DNA from: Cladorhizidae sp. MBARI D1340-BT2
Lineage: Eukaryota > Porifera > Demospongiae > Poecilosclerida > Cladorhizidae
Assembly: GCA_028752905.1 (NCBI GenBank)
Contig: JAQNBH010000009.1
Span: 42,848,509 to 42,912,508 of the forward strand
Length of the DNA stretch: 64,000 nt
Direction of reading: 5' to 3'
Shown: positions 12,701-23,699 of the stretch, in pieces
How positions within the stretch are numbered: position 1 is the stretch's first letter
How the letters are laid out: the number at the start of each line of letters is the position of its first letter
Notes under the pieces: generated by a model
The model's database searches: none
Told to the model about the DNA's origin: nothing
What the model saw: the letters and a program-made list of their open reading frames with translations, nothing else
Translations under genes and position numbers: made by a program

Positions 12701-15700
12701 GCTCCATCTTGTGTTGGCATTATAATGTGTGTATAATAGTGTGAAAAATATGAAAATATTCACCCCCAAGAAGATGACAAGGTTTTATAATGCTGGTTAG
12801 TTCTGCCCAGTTGGTAAGGAAGGCTCGATTTTTTTTTACAGGAAGTAGAGCTATCATGTGGCTGAATATGACCCAAGTTTCATGGGTGGAGTCCCTGCAG
12901 AACGGAAGATATAAAAATAATAAGTAAAATACCTCGTTAATTCATGAATAATTTGCCCGCGGGTACTAGGAATACGGCGTGCAATCGGTTAAATAACACA
13001 ACATGCCGGCATTATCCATAAAACATGCAAGCTACGTTAGAATTCACATAATAGGCTGCCTCTAGCCCTCTATAGAAAAACCGTATTAGAAAAACATCAG
13101 TTGCTGAAATGGCAAAAGGTTACAAAGTGCAGTGGTTGCCATCGACGTCTTTGACAACAACAAAATATAACCATAATAGAGCCTGGCTGTGAGTGTTTAG
13201 AGGCTGCTGGATGCTGGAAACAGTTCCACAATGGATGCGGGTATCTCTGTTAGTAAATATTCATATTTTTATAGGAGTGGAACATCGACAATAAAGAATA
13301 CCAGGACTATTATAAATTTTTGGTGCACCATTGGTTAACAATTTGACTTTTGGTAAGTATAGTACGCCCTCACATATCTGAACCTTGATTATCCAAACAC
13401 TCAGAACTCGGTAAAATAGAAAACGTTCATTGAGTGTCTCATTATTGATGAAGGCTAGAGCATCTAGTCGAAAGGTCGAGTGAATACAATTTGAAGTCGA
13501 TTATTGAGAAGGTGATTATAATCGTGACAGGAATGTTGGGTGAGGTGGGCTAGAGATTTGCATGTGAAAGCTGAATCAGTTCGTCAAGGCCAGCAAAAGA
13601 ACGAGCATAGTTTTGTCTAAGTCATAGTCAGCTATCTTTGCAGGATATCCACTTGAACTGGACTCGCTGAAGAGTAAGCATTGAAAAGACAATGATAACA
13701 GATATAAAAAAGAATGAAGCCAAACCTCGAGACTTTGCAAAACACCTTTAATTGTCTCTCTAAAGGCGACCAGCTTGGAAGCGCTCTATATCTCAGGTTG
13801 ATTCAGAAAAGGGAGGGAGGCACTCCAGTAAGTGGACCATAGCGAAGAGAGAAGGCAGCAGATTTTCATGAAAAATAGTTACATGAATGAGAATCAGAAG
13901 TGCCACTATATTCTGGTAATGCAACCTGGCTCCTGATGGGACAGACCACCAAGTGTTGCAGGCTGAATCATCTCAAACATCACTGATAGTCCTTAAAGTA
14001 GTGGGACCTCTGGCACATGAAGAGGCATGATAACCTGAAGCAAACAACTTATTTTAGTAGTGTATGTATAGAACCTAGTTGTGATTAAAAATTGCTTATA
14101 CACAATACCTACAACACTACTATAAATAAATGTATGGTTGTATGTGCATGGCAGCTCCTAAGGATATAGATGCTTCTCCTAGGACAGGAAGTAAGCTACT
14201 TGCATCCTAAGGCCCGGAAGATAAAAATCATAATTGATATGTCTTATTTTGTGTTTGTAGTCACATCTGAAGAGCTGTGAATACCGTGAGGTCCAGTGTA
14301 CCCAGTGCAGCCAATATGTCCACTACAATCTGCTAGACAAGCATAGGGAAAAGGAATGTCCTATGCTACTTGAACTATGTGAGCATTGCAAAACGGAAAT
14401 ACCACACCTACATATGAAGGTAACAGAGGCAAAGCAATTCATTTGACAACAGAATGTAGTGTTGTACGAAGAGTTCTGTCGAAGTAGTCCTTGAATGTAT
14501 GCTCTGTACAATAACTTGCAGAATGTTTTTTTTATGATGTGCATTCTTTGATGCACATACAGGATCATATCAATCACAAGTGCCCTGTTGTGGAGTGTGT
14601 CTGTCCTAATGGCTGTGACCCTACTCACAAGATGAAATTAATCGATGTAGGCTTGAAATGGTGGCAGAATAACAATAGTATCGTTGAATAATATTTTTAT
14701 TTTTGTTTTGCAGCTTGAGAAACATGTGTCAGTGAAATATGGTACTTGTCCTCTATCTGACATGAACTGTCCGTACAGTCCCTATGGTTGTTTATATATG
14801 GTAAGCCAGAAAGATGCTGAGCATGTGTGTGTTTGTCTGTTATTTAACTGCTATAAAATATATATAGTTTCAACATTTTGTTGGTGCTTTCTAATGAAAA
14901 TCTGATTTTTTGTAATAACAGCACATTAATATATTTTTTAACTATTCTTCTAATTCATGTTAGTCCACTAGGAAGGACATGAAGAGTCATATGTATAAGT
15001 ACATGCTCCATGCCCAAATCCAAGCTGATAGCTTCATCGAATTCAAGCAACAGACAGAAAAAAATGCAACTTCTCTTCAGCATCTCCTTGAACAGACAAG
15101 CTTTCTGGAAAACCGTATTGCAACTGTGGAAAAGATGCAGGGTTTTATTGGTCAAAAGATGGACTCCTTGGAAGAGAAAGTGGAAACGAACGATAAGTGC
15201 TTAGAGATCCAAGACAACATGAGTATAAATATAGACACTGAGGTTGTCAATTTGTGGCACAAGGTCGAAAAATTACAGCTAGGGAATGCTGGCAACACTG
15301 GTTCAACATCGAAATACGAAGTTCAAGCTCCATTCCCTCATCAGCATATTGGCCCTGCTGATGTAGTTGGAATGTCCAGTACCTCTTCATCTATTGAATC
15401 ACCCATCGAAAATTTAACCCCTAGCTGTGGAGGTCCTGTGACTTTGAGCAACCAACACATTAGCTGTACACATTCGAGGCTGACAGAGCTGGAGAATAGT
15501 GTTGATCGGTCCCTCAGTAGCTGTCTGGATCATGAGCTAAGGATCCAGTTTCTGGAGAGGACCACATACAATGGCATCTTCCTCTGGAAGGTGGAAGAGT
15601 TTGAACAAAGGAGGAAAAAAGCCAAAGAAGGAGTTAGCACATACCTTTACTCAACCCCCTTCTATACAGGAAGACATGGATATAGAATGTGTGCAAAGGT

Positions 15701-16043
15701 TTACCTAAATGGTGATGGCATTGGTAAAGACACACACATGAGTTTTTTCTTTGTGGTAATGCGTGGACCTATAGATGAGTTGCTCCCTTGGCCTTTTCAA
15801 CAAAAGGTGACCCTTTCCCTAATCAACCAGATGGGAAAGGAACATGTCACAGAGAGTTTCCATCCTGACTCCAACTCCACTAGCTTTCTACAACCTGGGA
15901 GAAGGGAGATGAATGTAGCCTCTGGATGTCCCATGTTTATACGTCTTGAAGACTTATTTGAAGGTGGTTTTCTCGAAAAGGATTGCATTTATCTACGTAT
16001 AGTAGTCGATACAACAAATCTTGCCAAGGTTCTACCAATGTAA
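9793..16043 (+). CDS. TNF receptor-associated factor (TRAF), 5 exons
   Basis: Exons: 9793-10092, 14261-14419, 14563-14646, 14714-14800, 14964-16043. All junctions are GT-AG, phase 0, giving 569 aa. RING residues 18-60 (CSIC, FCEEC, CPLD); the usual third Cys is His33 in QTEHGH. TRAF-type zinc fingers follow (C..CS, ..KEC, CEHC, CP..GC) from exon 1's end through exon 4, then a coiled coil (about 220-300), a Ser/Thr-rich linker and a C-terminal MATH/TRAF-C domain (about 410-566: YNGIFLWKVEEF, YRMCAKVYLNGDG, FFFVVMRG, LPWPFQQKVT, GCPMFIRLEDL). TRAFs couple TNF/IL-1/Toll-type receptors to NF-kB and JNK signalling in the cytoplasm; the RING can act as an E3 ligase. ATG 9793 is chosen because it directly precedes the typical GYEAKF start. 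The 4.2-kb first intron hosts a piggyBac element. AATAAA at 16169 and 16228 are likely poly(A) signals. Which TRAF subtype is unresolved (the VFPDNACKKEI segment recalls TRAF3/5). Confidence 0.92.
10434..10464 (+). repeat. piggyBac 5' terminus with subterminal hairpin
   Basis: The terminal repeat is followed after 17 bases by a 5-bp-stem palindrome GCGCC-ATAT-GGCGC (10451-10464). The same arrangement, at the same distance from TTAA, occurs at 33651, 62879 and (reverse) 37714. Confidence 0.85.
12250..12385. repeat. 30-bp tandem repeat in piggyBac 3' region
   Basis: About five copies of a 30-bp unit (TTCCCTGCTCCTTCGTCTAC...) follow the transposase zinc-finger segment. Because the unit is a multiple of three it keeps several frames open, producing repetitive ORFs on both strands that are not genes. 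Confidence 0.85.
13430..13520 (+). repeat. Hammerhead-like dispersed repeat, copy A
   Basis: Reads TTGATGA (13445-13451), a 7-bp imperfect hairpin GGCTAGA-GCA-TCTAGTC (13453-13469), GAAA (13470-13473) and GGTC, then GAGTGAATACAATTTGAAG and the tail ATTATTGAGAAGGTG. The layout (CUGAUGA, stem II, GAAA) is that of a hammerhead ribozyme core, with one core base changed here (TTGATGA for CTGATGA). It lies in TRAF intron 1, downstream of the piggyBac element. Confidence 0.5.
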
Positions 16044-17264
16044 TTTTCAGCTATTTTGAGAACTGCCCACAACTTTTGACTGCTATATAAACGTACTATA
16101 TAATTGAACTAGATTTTCGATGATGAGTATTGGCTTAAACTCTAATGTGGAATTATTCATAATTATGTAATAAACCATTAATGTTGATGATTTATACATA
16201 TCTACACTCCCTATACTGGTTTGACTCAATAAAAAATAAAAAATAATGTAATGCCGGTGTCACATGCAAATTGTTCCACCTGCAGCTAGATGTGTTCTGG
16301 GTGGATCGATGCTAGCAGATATACGTTCTTGTGCTGCCACTGCCATGCTAGCAGATATACGTTCTTATGCTGCCACTGCCATGCGGTGATGCAGAGTTGC
16401 CTACTACTTGTGGCTAGTTGTGTATGTATCCCAAGGTCTGGCTGGTTGTGCAAGGTCTTGTATGTATCCTAAGGTCTTTCTACATTATGCAAGTTGCATA
16501 CGATGAGGTGGTTAAGTATCCTCTGTGCTGTGGGGGGGAAACAAGGAGAACTACCCACGGAAAAATATCAAGGAATTTTTATGTTCAAGGTGGAATTTTG
16601 TTATATTCAAATCTAAAGCATCAGTATCAGAGAAACAATTGAAGACTGGAAAACTCAAGGGTGCTGCTCTTTCAGGCTACATGATGGGCTACATGATGGG
16701 TGCTAGGAGTAGTATCACATACTGTGCCAAGATTACTGATAATTATCGTTATTAAATCAAGACACCTGGTATATATATATGAATGGCCTCAGCATAGACA
16801 GCACATTGTGACACTAAATAAATACTAATAACAGTCTGCAATGCAATAAAAACAGTTGGTGTTCAAAGTATGTGGAGGGGGGTGGGCAAAGATCATTCAT
16901 CAGCTTGCCATAATTATAACTTCCTTGCTCCTCAGCCATTACTTCCCTACCCAATACATAACACATTCGCCCAACTCCATCACTGCATCCCTTCCATGGT
17001 ATTATTAATTTGCAAGCATGCCAGCTTATTTCGTGTAAACAGTGTAAACATTGACTTATGCAAGTTTGTACTGTTCCAGGTATCACTATATTATAGCTAT
17101 GTACATGACATTCATTCTTCTATCTAGCAGTTTTGGTGTTTATTCCCATTGAGGAGGCTCTATGTTGCTCTATCTGTTCCAGGAAGTATTAATGGAGGTA
17201 ACTGCTGGATGATTAAGTTGAACTCCTAAAGACCATCAGAACACAGGGAAGTCAGAAATGATGC
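16044..17264. other. TRAF 3' flank, no further gene
   Basis: Contains the likely TRAF 3' UTR with two AATAAA signals (16169, 16228) and a tandem duplication of a 36-bp unit (GCTAGCAGATATACGTTCTT...) at 16311-16382. No coding exon recognised in the rest. Confidence 0.5.
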
Positions 17265-18285
17265 TCAGTCCATACTTATAAACCAAACTGCTGTTTGACT
17301 CGAGGTCAGCCTACTTTGAGAGGGAGAAACGGCTTGCTTCTTGAAGGAGCCACTAGCAGCATTCTTGCAGTGGTGTCTTCTGTCTGTGGTACAGGGTTTC
17401 CCCCATCTTGTGATGGAATCAACACCAGACGTCTTTGCTACCTCACAACATATGATTGTTGGAAAACTTTGTCGATGTATCAAAATCGCTCGCTGAGCTG
17501 CTGTCATCTTCTTGTTTGAGTGCAACTTTAGGCCTTTTGTTTCATGCCTTTCCACTCTTTGTGATCTGATTTGGCTTTCCTTCCCATCAGCAGCCAGATT
17601 GTAACAGTTGCGTTTGATATGCCCAAGTTTTCCACAGTAATAGCATTTTAGACCTTTGTTCTTGAGGCAAGTGGTCATAGCTTTGGTTGATTTGCATTTG
17701 CCGTCTTTATCCATGATTTTTCGCACCTCATTTAGTGACCTTTCCGTAAAGACTTCCATTTCAGGTACATCTGTACTTGCCTGAAGAGCGGTTATAAGCA
17801 TGTTGGAAGAATCAGGTAGGCTTGCTAATATGTAGAGAACTTGATCCTCCTCTGTGATGGGGTCACTGATCACTGCAAGTGCTTCGAATATTTCCGTCAT
17901 AGCCTCCTGAACTGACTTTCCCTCCTCTAAGTGCAATGAATAAAGTTTGCACCTTAGCTCGAGTTTGTTGGCCCATGTCTTTTTCTGAAATGGTCTGCCA
18001 ACTTCTTCCATACCGTAATGGGATTGTCAGGGTCTCCAATCAAGTATATACAACAATGAAGGTTTGATTGACAATACAATCAACGCTAGTGCACGGTCCC
18101 TTCTTGCAACATACTTAGCGTACCTGTCTGCCTCAGCCTCTTCAGGAGGAGTTTCAGTTCCATTCACAATGACCCATAGACCATCTTTCATGAGTGCCAT
18201 TCGGCATTGAACTTTCCACGTTGGATAGTTCAATCCATTCAGCGGAACAATCGATACAGTTTTTAATTCTGCCAGTGCTAACGAG
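17265..18285 (-). mobile_element. Ty1/copia gag fragment
   Basis: Minus strand. It starts near 18285-18230 with LNGLNYPTWKVQCRMALM, the typical copia gag opening, then continues through one frame break near 18010 into KKTWANKLELRCKLYSLHLEE and a CCHC zinc knuckle CYYCGKLGHIKRNC (about 17645-17600). No protease, integrase or RT follows, so only the gag end remains. A short copy of the downstream part recurs at about 22663-22735 on the same strand. LTRs were not identified; repeats at 18360-18490 could be LTR-derived. Confidence 0.8.
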
Positions 18286-18354
18286 GTACGGTCAAAAACG
18301 AGTTAGTGGTCACTTTTCAACGATTCTGAGAGCTTGAGTCTTGTTTATTGAATA

Positions 18355-18495
18355 CACTAACTGGCTATAGCCCATCTTCATGCGCAGTGGGTGCGCTATA
18401 GCCTATCGTCATGCGCAGTGGGAGCTATAGCCTATCTATAGCCTATCCAGTGGCCTATCTATAGCCTATCTTCATGCGCAGTGGGAGCTACGACT
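18355..18495. repeat. Direct repeats with CATGCGCAGTGGG
   Basis: The words ATGCGCAGTGGG(A/T)GC and CTATAGCCTATC recur three or more times each in about 140 bases, as partial tandem copies. They lie just upstream of the copia gag start, so they may be LTR or leader sequence of that element. Confidence 0.65.
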
Positions 18496-19029
18496 GTGCC
18501 CATAACCTGTTGGAAAACTTCAAGTAGCTATCACTGGTTATTGACTATAGTTTAAATCACTTTAATTCAATAAACAGCAAAACAAGACAACACCTCAACA
18601 ACTAACAATATTGAGCAACTGAACTATAAACTACATGTAAGTAAGTTAGAATAGTTCCATGCAATCTCAAGATAAAACAGCTATATGAAAGAAGTGTTCA
18701 TGTGCTATCCAAACATTGGTATTGCTATTTACTACTGTAAACTATAACCGGAATATATCAAAGATATATCGAAGCTGGATAGTCTATACTACAAGTACAA
18801 CAGAACATTGTGCCCAGAGTGCATCTTTCCATGATTGTGCTCCATTACTGTGCCTTTCGATTTGCAATCAGGTTCCACACTCTGTCTCCCTTCTGAAGTG
18901 GTTTGAGTTCAGTTGCATGATATCGATGGTGGAAATTCTTCTTGGGTGATGAATAGTCCAGGTGGCTTCATGTTTTCATGTTCCAGATGACATTAACTTT
19001 ATCTGGATCTGGTTGAATTCCAGATTCAT

Positions 19030-20335
19030 CCACCAACTGTCCCAGAAATCAGATGTTAGTATTTTGCAAAAACTCGCACTTATCCTTATTCAGAGTGAGG
19101 CCTGATCTGCTCAATCTGTTGAGGACTGCTGCTAGGCACGCTTCAATTACCTCCTTTGCAGTATATATGTCATCTATGACATGAAGGACTCCTAAATCTC
19201 TGAGAATTTTACTCATTCTTTGCTGGAAATGTTCCGAAGCAGCTGTTATGCCCAAAAGGAAGATGATTGATGCAGCCAAAGGCGTAATAAAAGTTTTGAG
19301 CTTTGATGATTTTAGAACTAACTCAATATGCCAGAAACCGGAATTTGCATCCAAATATCATGCTCCCCCAATTTGAGCACCACTGATGGCAAGATATTGC
19401 ATTCCCTGCAAACACTTGCATTGAGCTTGGTCAAGTGCACGAAAATTCTCACTTTGTCATTAGGTTTTGGTACAACGACCATACCTGCAACCCATTCTTG
19501 ATCTTTGAAATCATCCCGAACTCCTCCATTTTCTGGAGCTCAGCCTTCACCTTGGTCCTTGGGGAATAGCGAATAGCGGCAATGCAATTATCCTAGGTGA
19601 GTGTGTATGGCTTTGTATCACTGCTGAGGATTTCATAACTGTCTTTCATTCTCCCCAAGCTTTTGAACAACTGAGGAAACTGCTTGAGAACATCATTCTG
19701 TATATATGGATGATGCAATGTTCAGGGATTCAATAGCTGGTCAGCTAAGTAGAGTTTTTCGATGCCCTTGTACCACAAATATTTCTTGCTTTGATTCTCA
19801 GTTGTTTCTCTTCAAGCTTGAAAATTTCCCAAGAACATCGAGGGTTTGTCGGCTAGGACCAGGTCCCCTCTTACCGCCACCCCTACAACCCTGGGAAAAG
19901 TCATATATAGCTACTCAAAAGCCTAGAGGTAGTGCACCATATTGCAGTACTCTGCAAGAGCATAGCTACCCATCAACAGACTCTCCTTGTTGCCGTATTC
20001 GACTGTTAAATTTAGCTCTTTCGAAGATATTCTTTCTTTGTTTCGCAACATGTTTTCGTGACTTTCTCATACATCTTTGCATCTTCTTCACTTGGCTTGA
20101 ATGACTTGGAAAATGTCATCCGCTTTGTCTCCCATGGAGTACACCAGTGTAACGATTTGGTTATCCTGATTTTGTAGCAAGATTGGATGCTTGTCGAAAT
20201 CATTGGAATCGCCTTATCATCATTCTTCTGGCTTGAAAGAGTCTTAGTTTTCCAGCACTGAGATTTGGTAGGGTGCCATTTCCTCTAGCTAGGATGATCA
20301 GGATCCGCTTCTGACACCATGTAATACCACTAGTA
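19030..20335 (-). mobile_element. Ty3/gypsy fragment: PBS, gag relic, RT
   Basis: Minus strand. TGGTGTCAGAAGCGG at about 20320-20306 looks like a tRNA primer-binding site after an LTR end. A gag-like stretch follows (20203-20012; SEEDAKMYEKVTKT). After degraded sequence, the RT begins near 19560 (VKAELQKMEEFGMIS), with DANSGFWHIEL (19354-19320), the FQQRMSKIL block and a degenerate YIDD region (VIDDIYT). The order LTR-PBS-gag-RT fits gypsy. Protease appears lost and nothing after the RT palm is present. Several stops; inactive. Confidence 0.65.
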
Positions 20336-20469
20336 AGCTGGCTAGTAAACTATTTCATTATCATGCACAGTTCACAGTTCACAGGCAATAACCTTTGTAT
20401 GGGTAACATGAAGAGTGCTAACATAACCGTTAATGATTTACAGATAACATGGTAGCAGTGGACTCAGTT

Positions 20470-21360
20470 ACAGTACGAGGATGACAAGGTTATGTCAGGT
20501 AAATTGAAGTCACTAACTATGATAATATAAATAAGTAAACAAATAAATAGATAGATAGATATATAGACAGACAAATAAAAAAATTAACAAACAAACAAGC
20601 TGAGTATAATTTATAGAGCTCAGCTCAACTATAGATTGACACGCACAAGCATGTTTATTGTATTGACGACCTCTTATGTATATAGCTACCGATTTTTGGG
20701 TGTTTTCTGTAACTGAGAAACTCATAGGTCATTGCAATGATTAGACTATTTGGAGTAGTAAAATTATGAAAATGTACGTATTGTATGCAAGTTATGTGTG
20801 GGAGAAAAGTAGATAGTATGTATATACAAGATATTAGAGATGAATTGCACAGCTTTTAGGACTGCCAGTTTACTATCTTCACAAAGATTCAAGCTTGACA
20901 TGTTTTGGGGGAACCACCAAAGTGTGTTTTATAGATATAAACTGTTAATTAATGTATGGACTGCTACTGCACTCCCCAATAGAGAGATACACATACAATG
21001 TGCTGCAATATACCAAGTTTTCAATCCAAATCTCCACAACGAAGGTTTGCCAAAAGTGCTATTAAAAATAAAAATAAACACTGAACCCTTGGGGACTATC
21101 ACACTCCAGTGCAGTGCAAATGAATAAATATAATAAAGTTAAGACAAATAAACTTAAAAAATAAACAAACAAACAAACAATCAATAAACAATAAATAAAC
21201 AAACAAAATAAATTAATTAAAAAACAATGTATGCTGCTTTGATCTTGGGGGGCCTTAGGGAGTGACTGCCATTTATAGTATTGGATTATTATATTAATAT
21301 TATAATAATAAAAAATTAAATAAACAAACAAAAAATAAATAAAATAAACAAACAAATTAA
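20470..21360. other. AT-rich low-complexity region
   Basis: Long runs of AATAAATAAACAAACA-type sequence at 20519-20610, 21119-21230 and 21300-21362. Open frames here are low-complexity artefacts. No gene seen. Confidence 0.6.
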
Positions 21361-21362
21361 TA

Positions 21363-21560
21363 AATTGGGGGTCATCAGGAACCGGTCGATGGCTTTCTTG
21401 AAGGAGCTCAGCCTCAGGATAAGGCAAAGAACTGGAGAGGTGAATGCCCGTGCTCACCTTCTTCAGTGTCAGTGGCAGTCCAGCGGGGGAATGCCTTGTC
21501 TGTTTGGTCAGTCGGGAGTTGAACTTGTTACTTTTTAGTCGTTTATTTTAGTTAGTTATT
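21363..21560 (+). mobile_element. 3' end of RLE-type LINE (copy D3)
   Basis: Plus-strand copy of the extreme 3' end of the element at 23.7 kb: the GGCTTTCTTGAAGGAGCTCAG segment, CAGTCCAGCGGGGGAATGCC and the GTCGGGAGTTGAAC tail match the reverse complement of 23745-23890. A 5'-truncated insertion with an AT-rich tail. Confidence 0.65.
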
Positions 21561-23190
21561 TAGTGTATGTATGTTAATTAGTTATTGTATATATATATAT
21601 ATATGTATGTATTTATTAAAATAAAATAAAATAAAGAATAATAAACAACAACAAACAAGCAAAAAATTAATAATAAACAAAATAAATAAATAAACACAGA
21701 AGTTTTATCCCATAGGGTATATATATCATGATGTGTTTTTTGTTAGAACCTTCTCCTCCACCTCAACTTTTCTTACCATGCATTGCATTAGATGTTAGCT
21801 TGATTGCAATCACTGCTATCATGCCTTTTAACCACAATCAAGAAAATGTAGTCTTGGACACTGCTTTTTAGGATTTGGAGTCCAAAGACAGAATACTACG
21901 ATTTTGGATGGACAATTTTATTGTATTTGTCTTTATAAATTTTGGTCTTCAGAAGCCAACACATTTTGCTTCAGAAAGGTGAGCAGTCGTCCTCCTACCA
22001 CTTGAATAGAGTATTATATTTAGCAACACTGTCATCAAATGTTGAGATGATTAATAGGGTGATCTAGTGTTGCCATGTGATTATCCTAGGATGGTCTAGG
22101 ATTAGTATATATTAGTTGAGCAACTTTGAACGTTGGACATCTGATGGCAGGATTGAACATGATACCCAAGACATATCTGTATTTTCAGGATGCTGCTATA
22201 AATTTCCTGTTTGAAGGGCTATGACTTACATGCAAATAATATCATTGATCAAGTGAAATAATAAATGTGGTCTCAAGTTATTCTCTGCACTATCGAGTTA
22301 TGTCTATGGCTGTAAACAAGCTGAATAAATCACCAGCTTCAAGCTTCAGCTTATTGCCCTTGGCAAAATAATGGTAATCGAAGTGCAGAGAATTGTTCTT
22401 CCTTACCTGCACTATAGCTTATTCGAGTCCAGCAATATAGTTATAGCCTTGTGTGATGTAGCTAAATTTATTTGCATATGGATATTAAGGGATGCGACTT
22501 TTATCCTGGCAAATATTATTGTAAGGCATCTTTACTTCAACACATCATTATACTTGCATAGCTTATACCACTTATGAAGCTACCTCATAGAATGGTATTG
22601 GCGACACACTAATGAATAATTATTACATGGTGTTTATAGAGTGATGACAGAAGTTTGCCTTCTTACTTATAAACCAAACTGCTGTTTGACTCAAAGTCAG
22701 TCTACTTTGAGAGGCTTGCTTCTTGAAGGAGAAGCAGGTGGTTCAATTCAGATTGTGTGTCATTTAGGGCTCGATTGTACCCTAGGCTGTAGTGAATGTT
22801 ACTTATGCCACATGATCTTGTGAGTTTAACCAAGAGTGCTCAGCGGTAGTTGCCCAGCCTAATGCAATTCCATGAATTGGAGAAATATCAAGATAAGAAA
22901 ACAAGTTATTTAATGGCTCACTTCTAGTTGGTGAAGTATTGGCACTTTTCTCAATACTAACACTGCCAAGTTAGAAAGTCATTTGTTAACTATACCTCTG
23001 AAGTTGCTGACTCACTCTTCCCATGTCAAACGAAACTATAACCCCAGTAAGCCCCACCTTCCTCTCCCATTTCAGCTCCCACTTTATCCCTCTCGCCCAC
23101 TAATCCTTCATCACACACCAAATGACTAGAGGACAGTCATTAAAGTCTAGTATAGAACTCTAGAAGCTTAAAAAACAAAATGACTTTTTT
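21561..23190. other. Intergenic, no gene seen
   Basis: AT-rich sequence. Contains a short copy (about 22663-22735) of the copia sequence at 17.27-17.35 kb. Otherwise no recognisable coding sequence, RNA gene or long repeat. Confidence 0.4.
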
Positions 23191-23490
23191 TCGAAGTAGT
23201 TTATAGTAGATCTCAGCACTAACTGAAACCTGGCTTAGCTCCAACACAAGCAACTCTGAAATTCCACCCACAAAATACACTTAGGACAAGGGTTCTCATG
23301 GAGATGGAGTCTACTTGTGTCCAATCTAATTTCTTCTAACTTTGTCCTCTCTGCTCCATCTGTTGAATGTTGAATTAATAATTTTCAAAATCTTTCCTTC
23401 AAAAAATGTTTTTGTGCTGTGCATATTCACCTCTCTCTTCTTCTTTGACTACTCTCTGACACTGTCTTTGTTCACTACCAAAAAATGCAC
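23190..23490 (+). mobile_element. LINE endonuclease fragment
   Basis: Plus-strand frames resemble the start of an APE endonuclease: ISALTETWLSSNTSNSEIP (about 23211-23267), then DKGSHGDGVYL. One stop interrupts it, and frames beyond 23330 are shifted. A 300-bp relic; which LINE family it came from is uncertain. Confidence 0.5.
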
Positions 23491-23699
23491 GTACTTATTT
23501 ATATATAATTATATAAATTAATTAATTAATTTTTAAAAAATTCAAGAGCAAAAATGTTTTATTTAGAAACAAAACACCACAGACAATAATAATAATATTA
23601 TTTTTTTATATTTTTTTATAATGAAATAATAATACATGAAAGTACATAATTTACATTTATTATTATTATAAACTAGCTAACTAACAATTACAAATAATA

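Larger units (their letters stand above)
10434..12988 (+). mobile_element. piggyBac element, internally deleted
   Basis: Flanked by TTAA at 10430-10433 and 12989-12992. Terminal repeats start CCGATT on both sides (left CCGATTAAATGCCGTA, right complement CCGATTGCACGCCGTA). A hairpin GCGCC-ATAT-GGCGC sits at 10451-10464. An acidic N-terminal exon (about 10587-10830) is followed by an intron, a Gly/Arg/Ser-rich exon from about 11092, and a DDE_Tnp_1_7 segment (PWVDSNIEEMKAFVGMLIIMG, then RTRFLELMRYVHVN). The frame then jumps to the extreme C-terminal part (ARIVLAKSLIGSFSSR) and the cysteine-rich finger (CCAKKRCVVC, CCFCKVPLCGG, 12070-12180). The catalytic Asp blocks in between are missing, so it cannot encode a working transposase. 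It lies in the same orientation as the TRAF gene, within intron 1. Confidence 0.9.
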
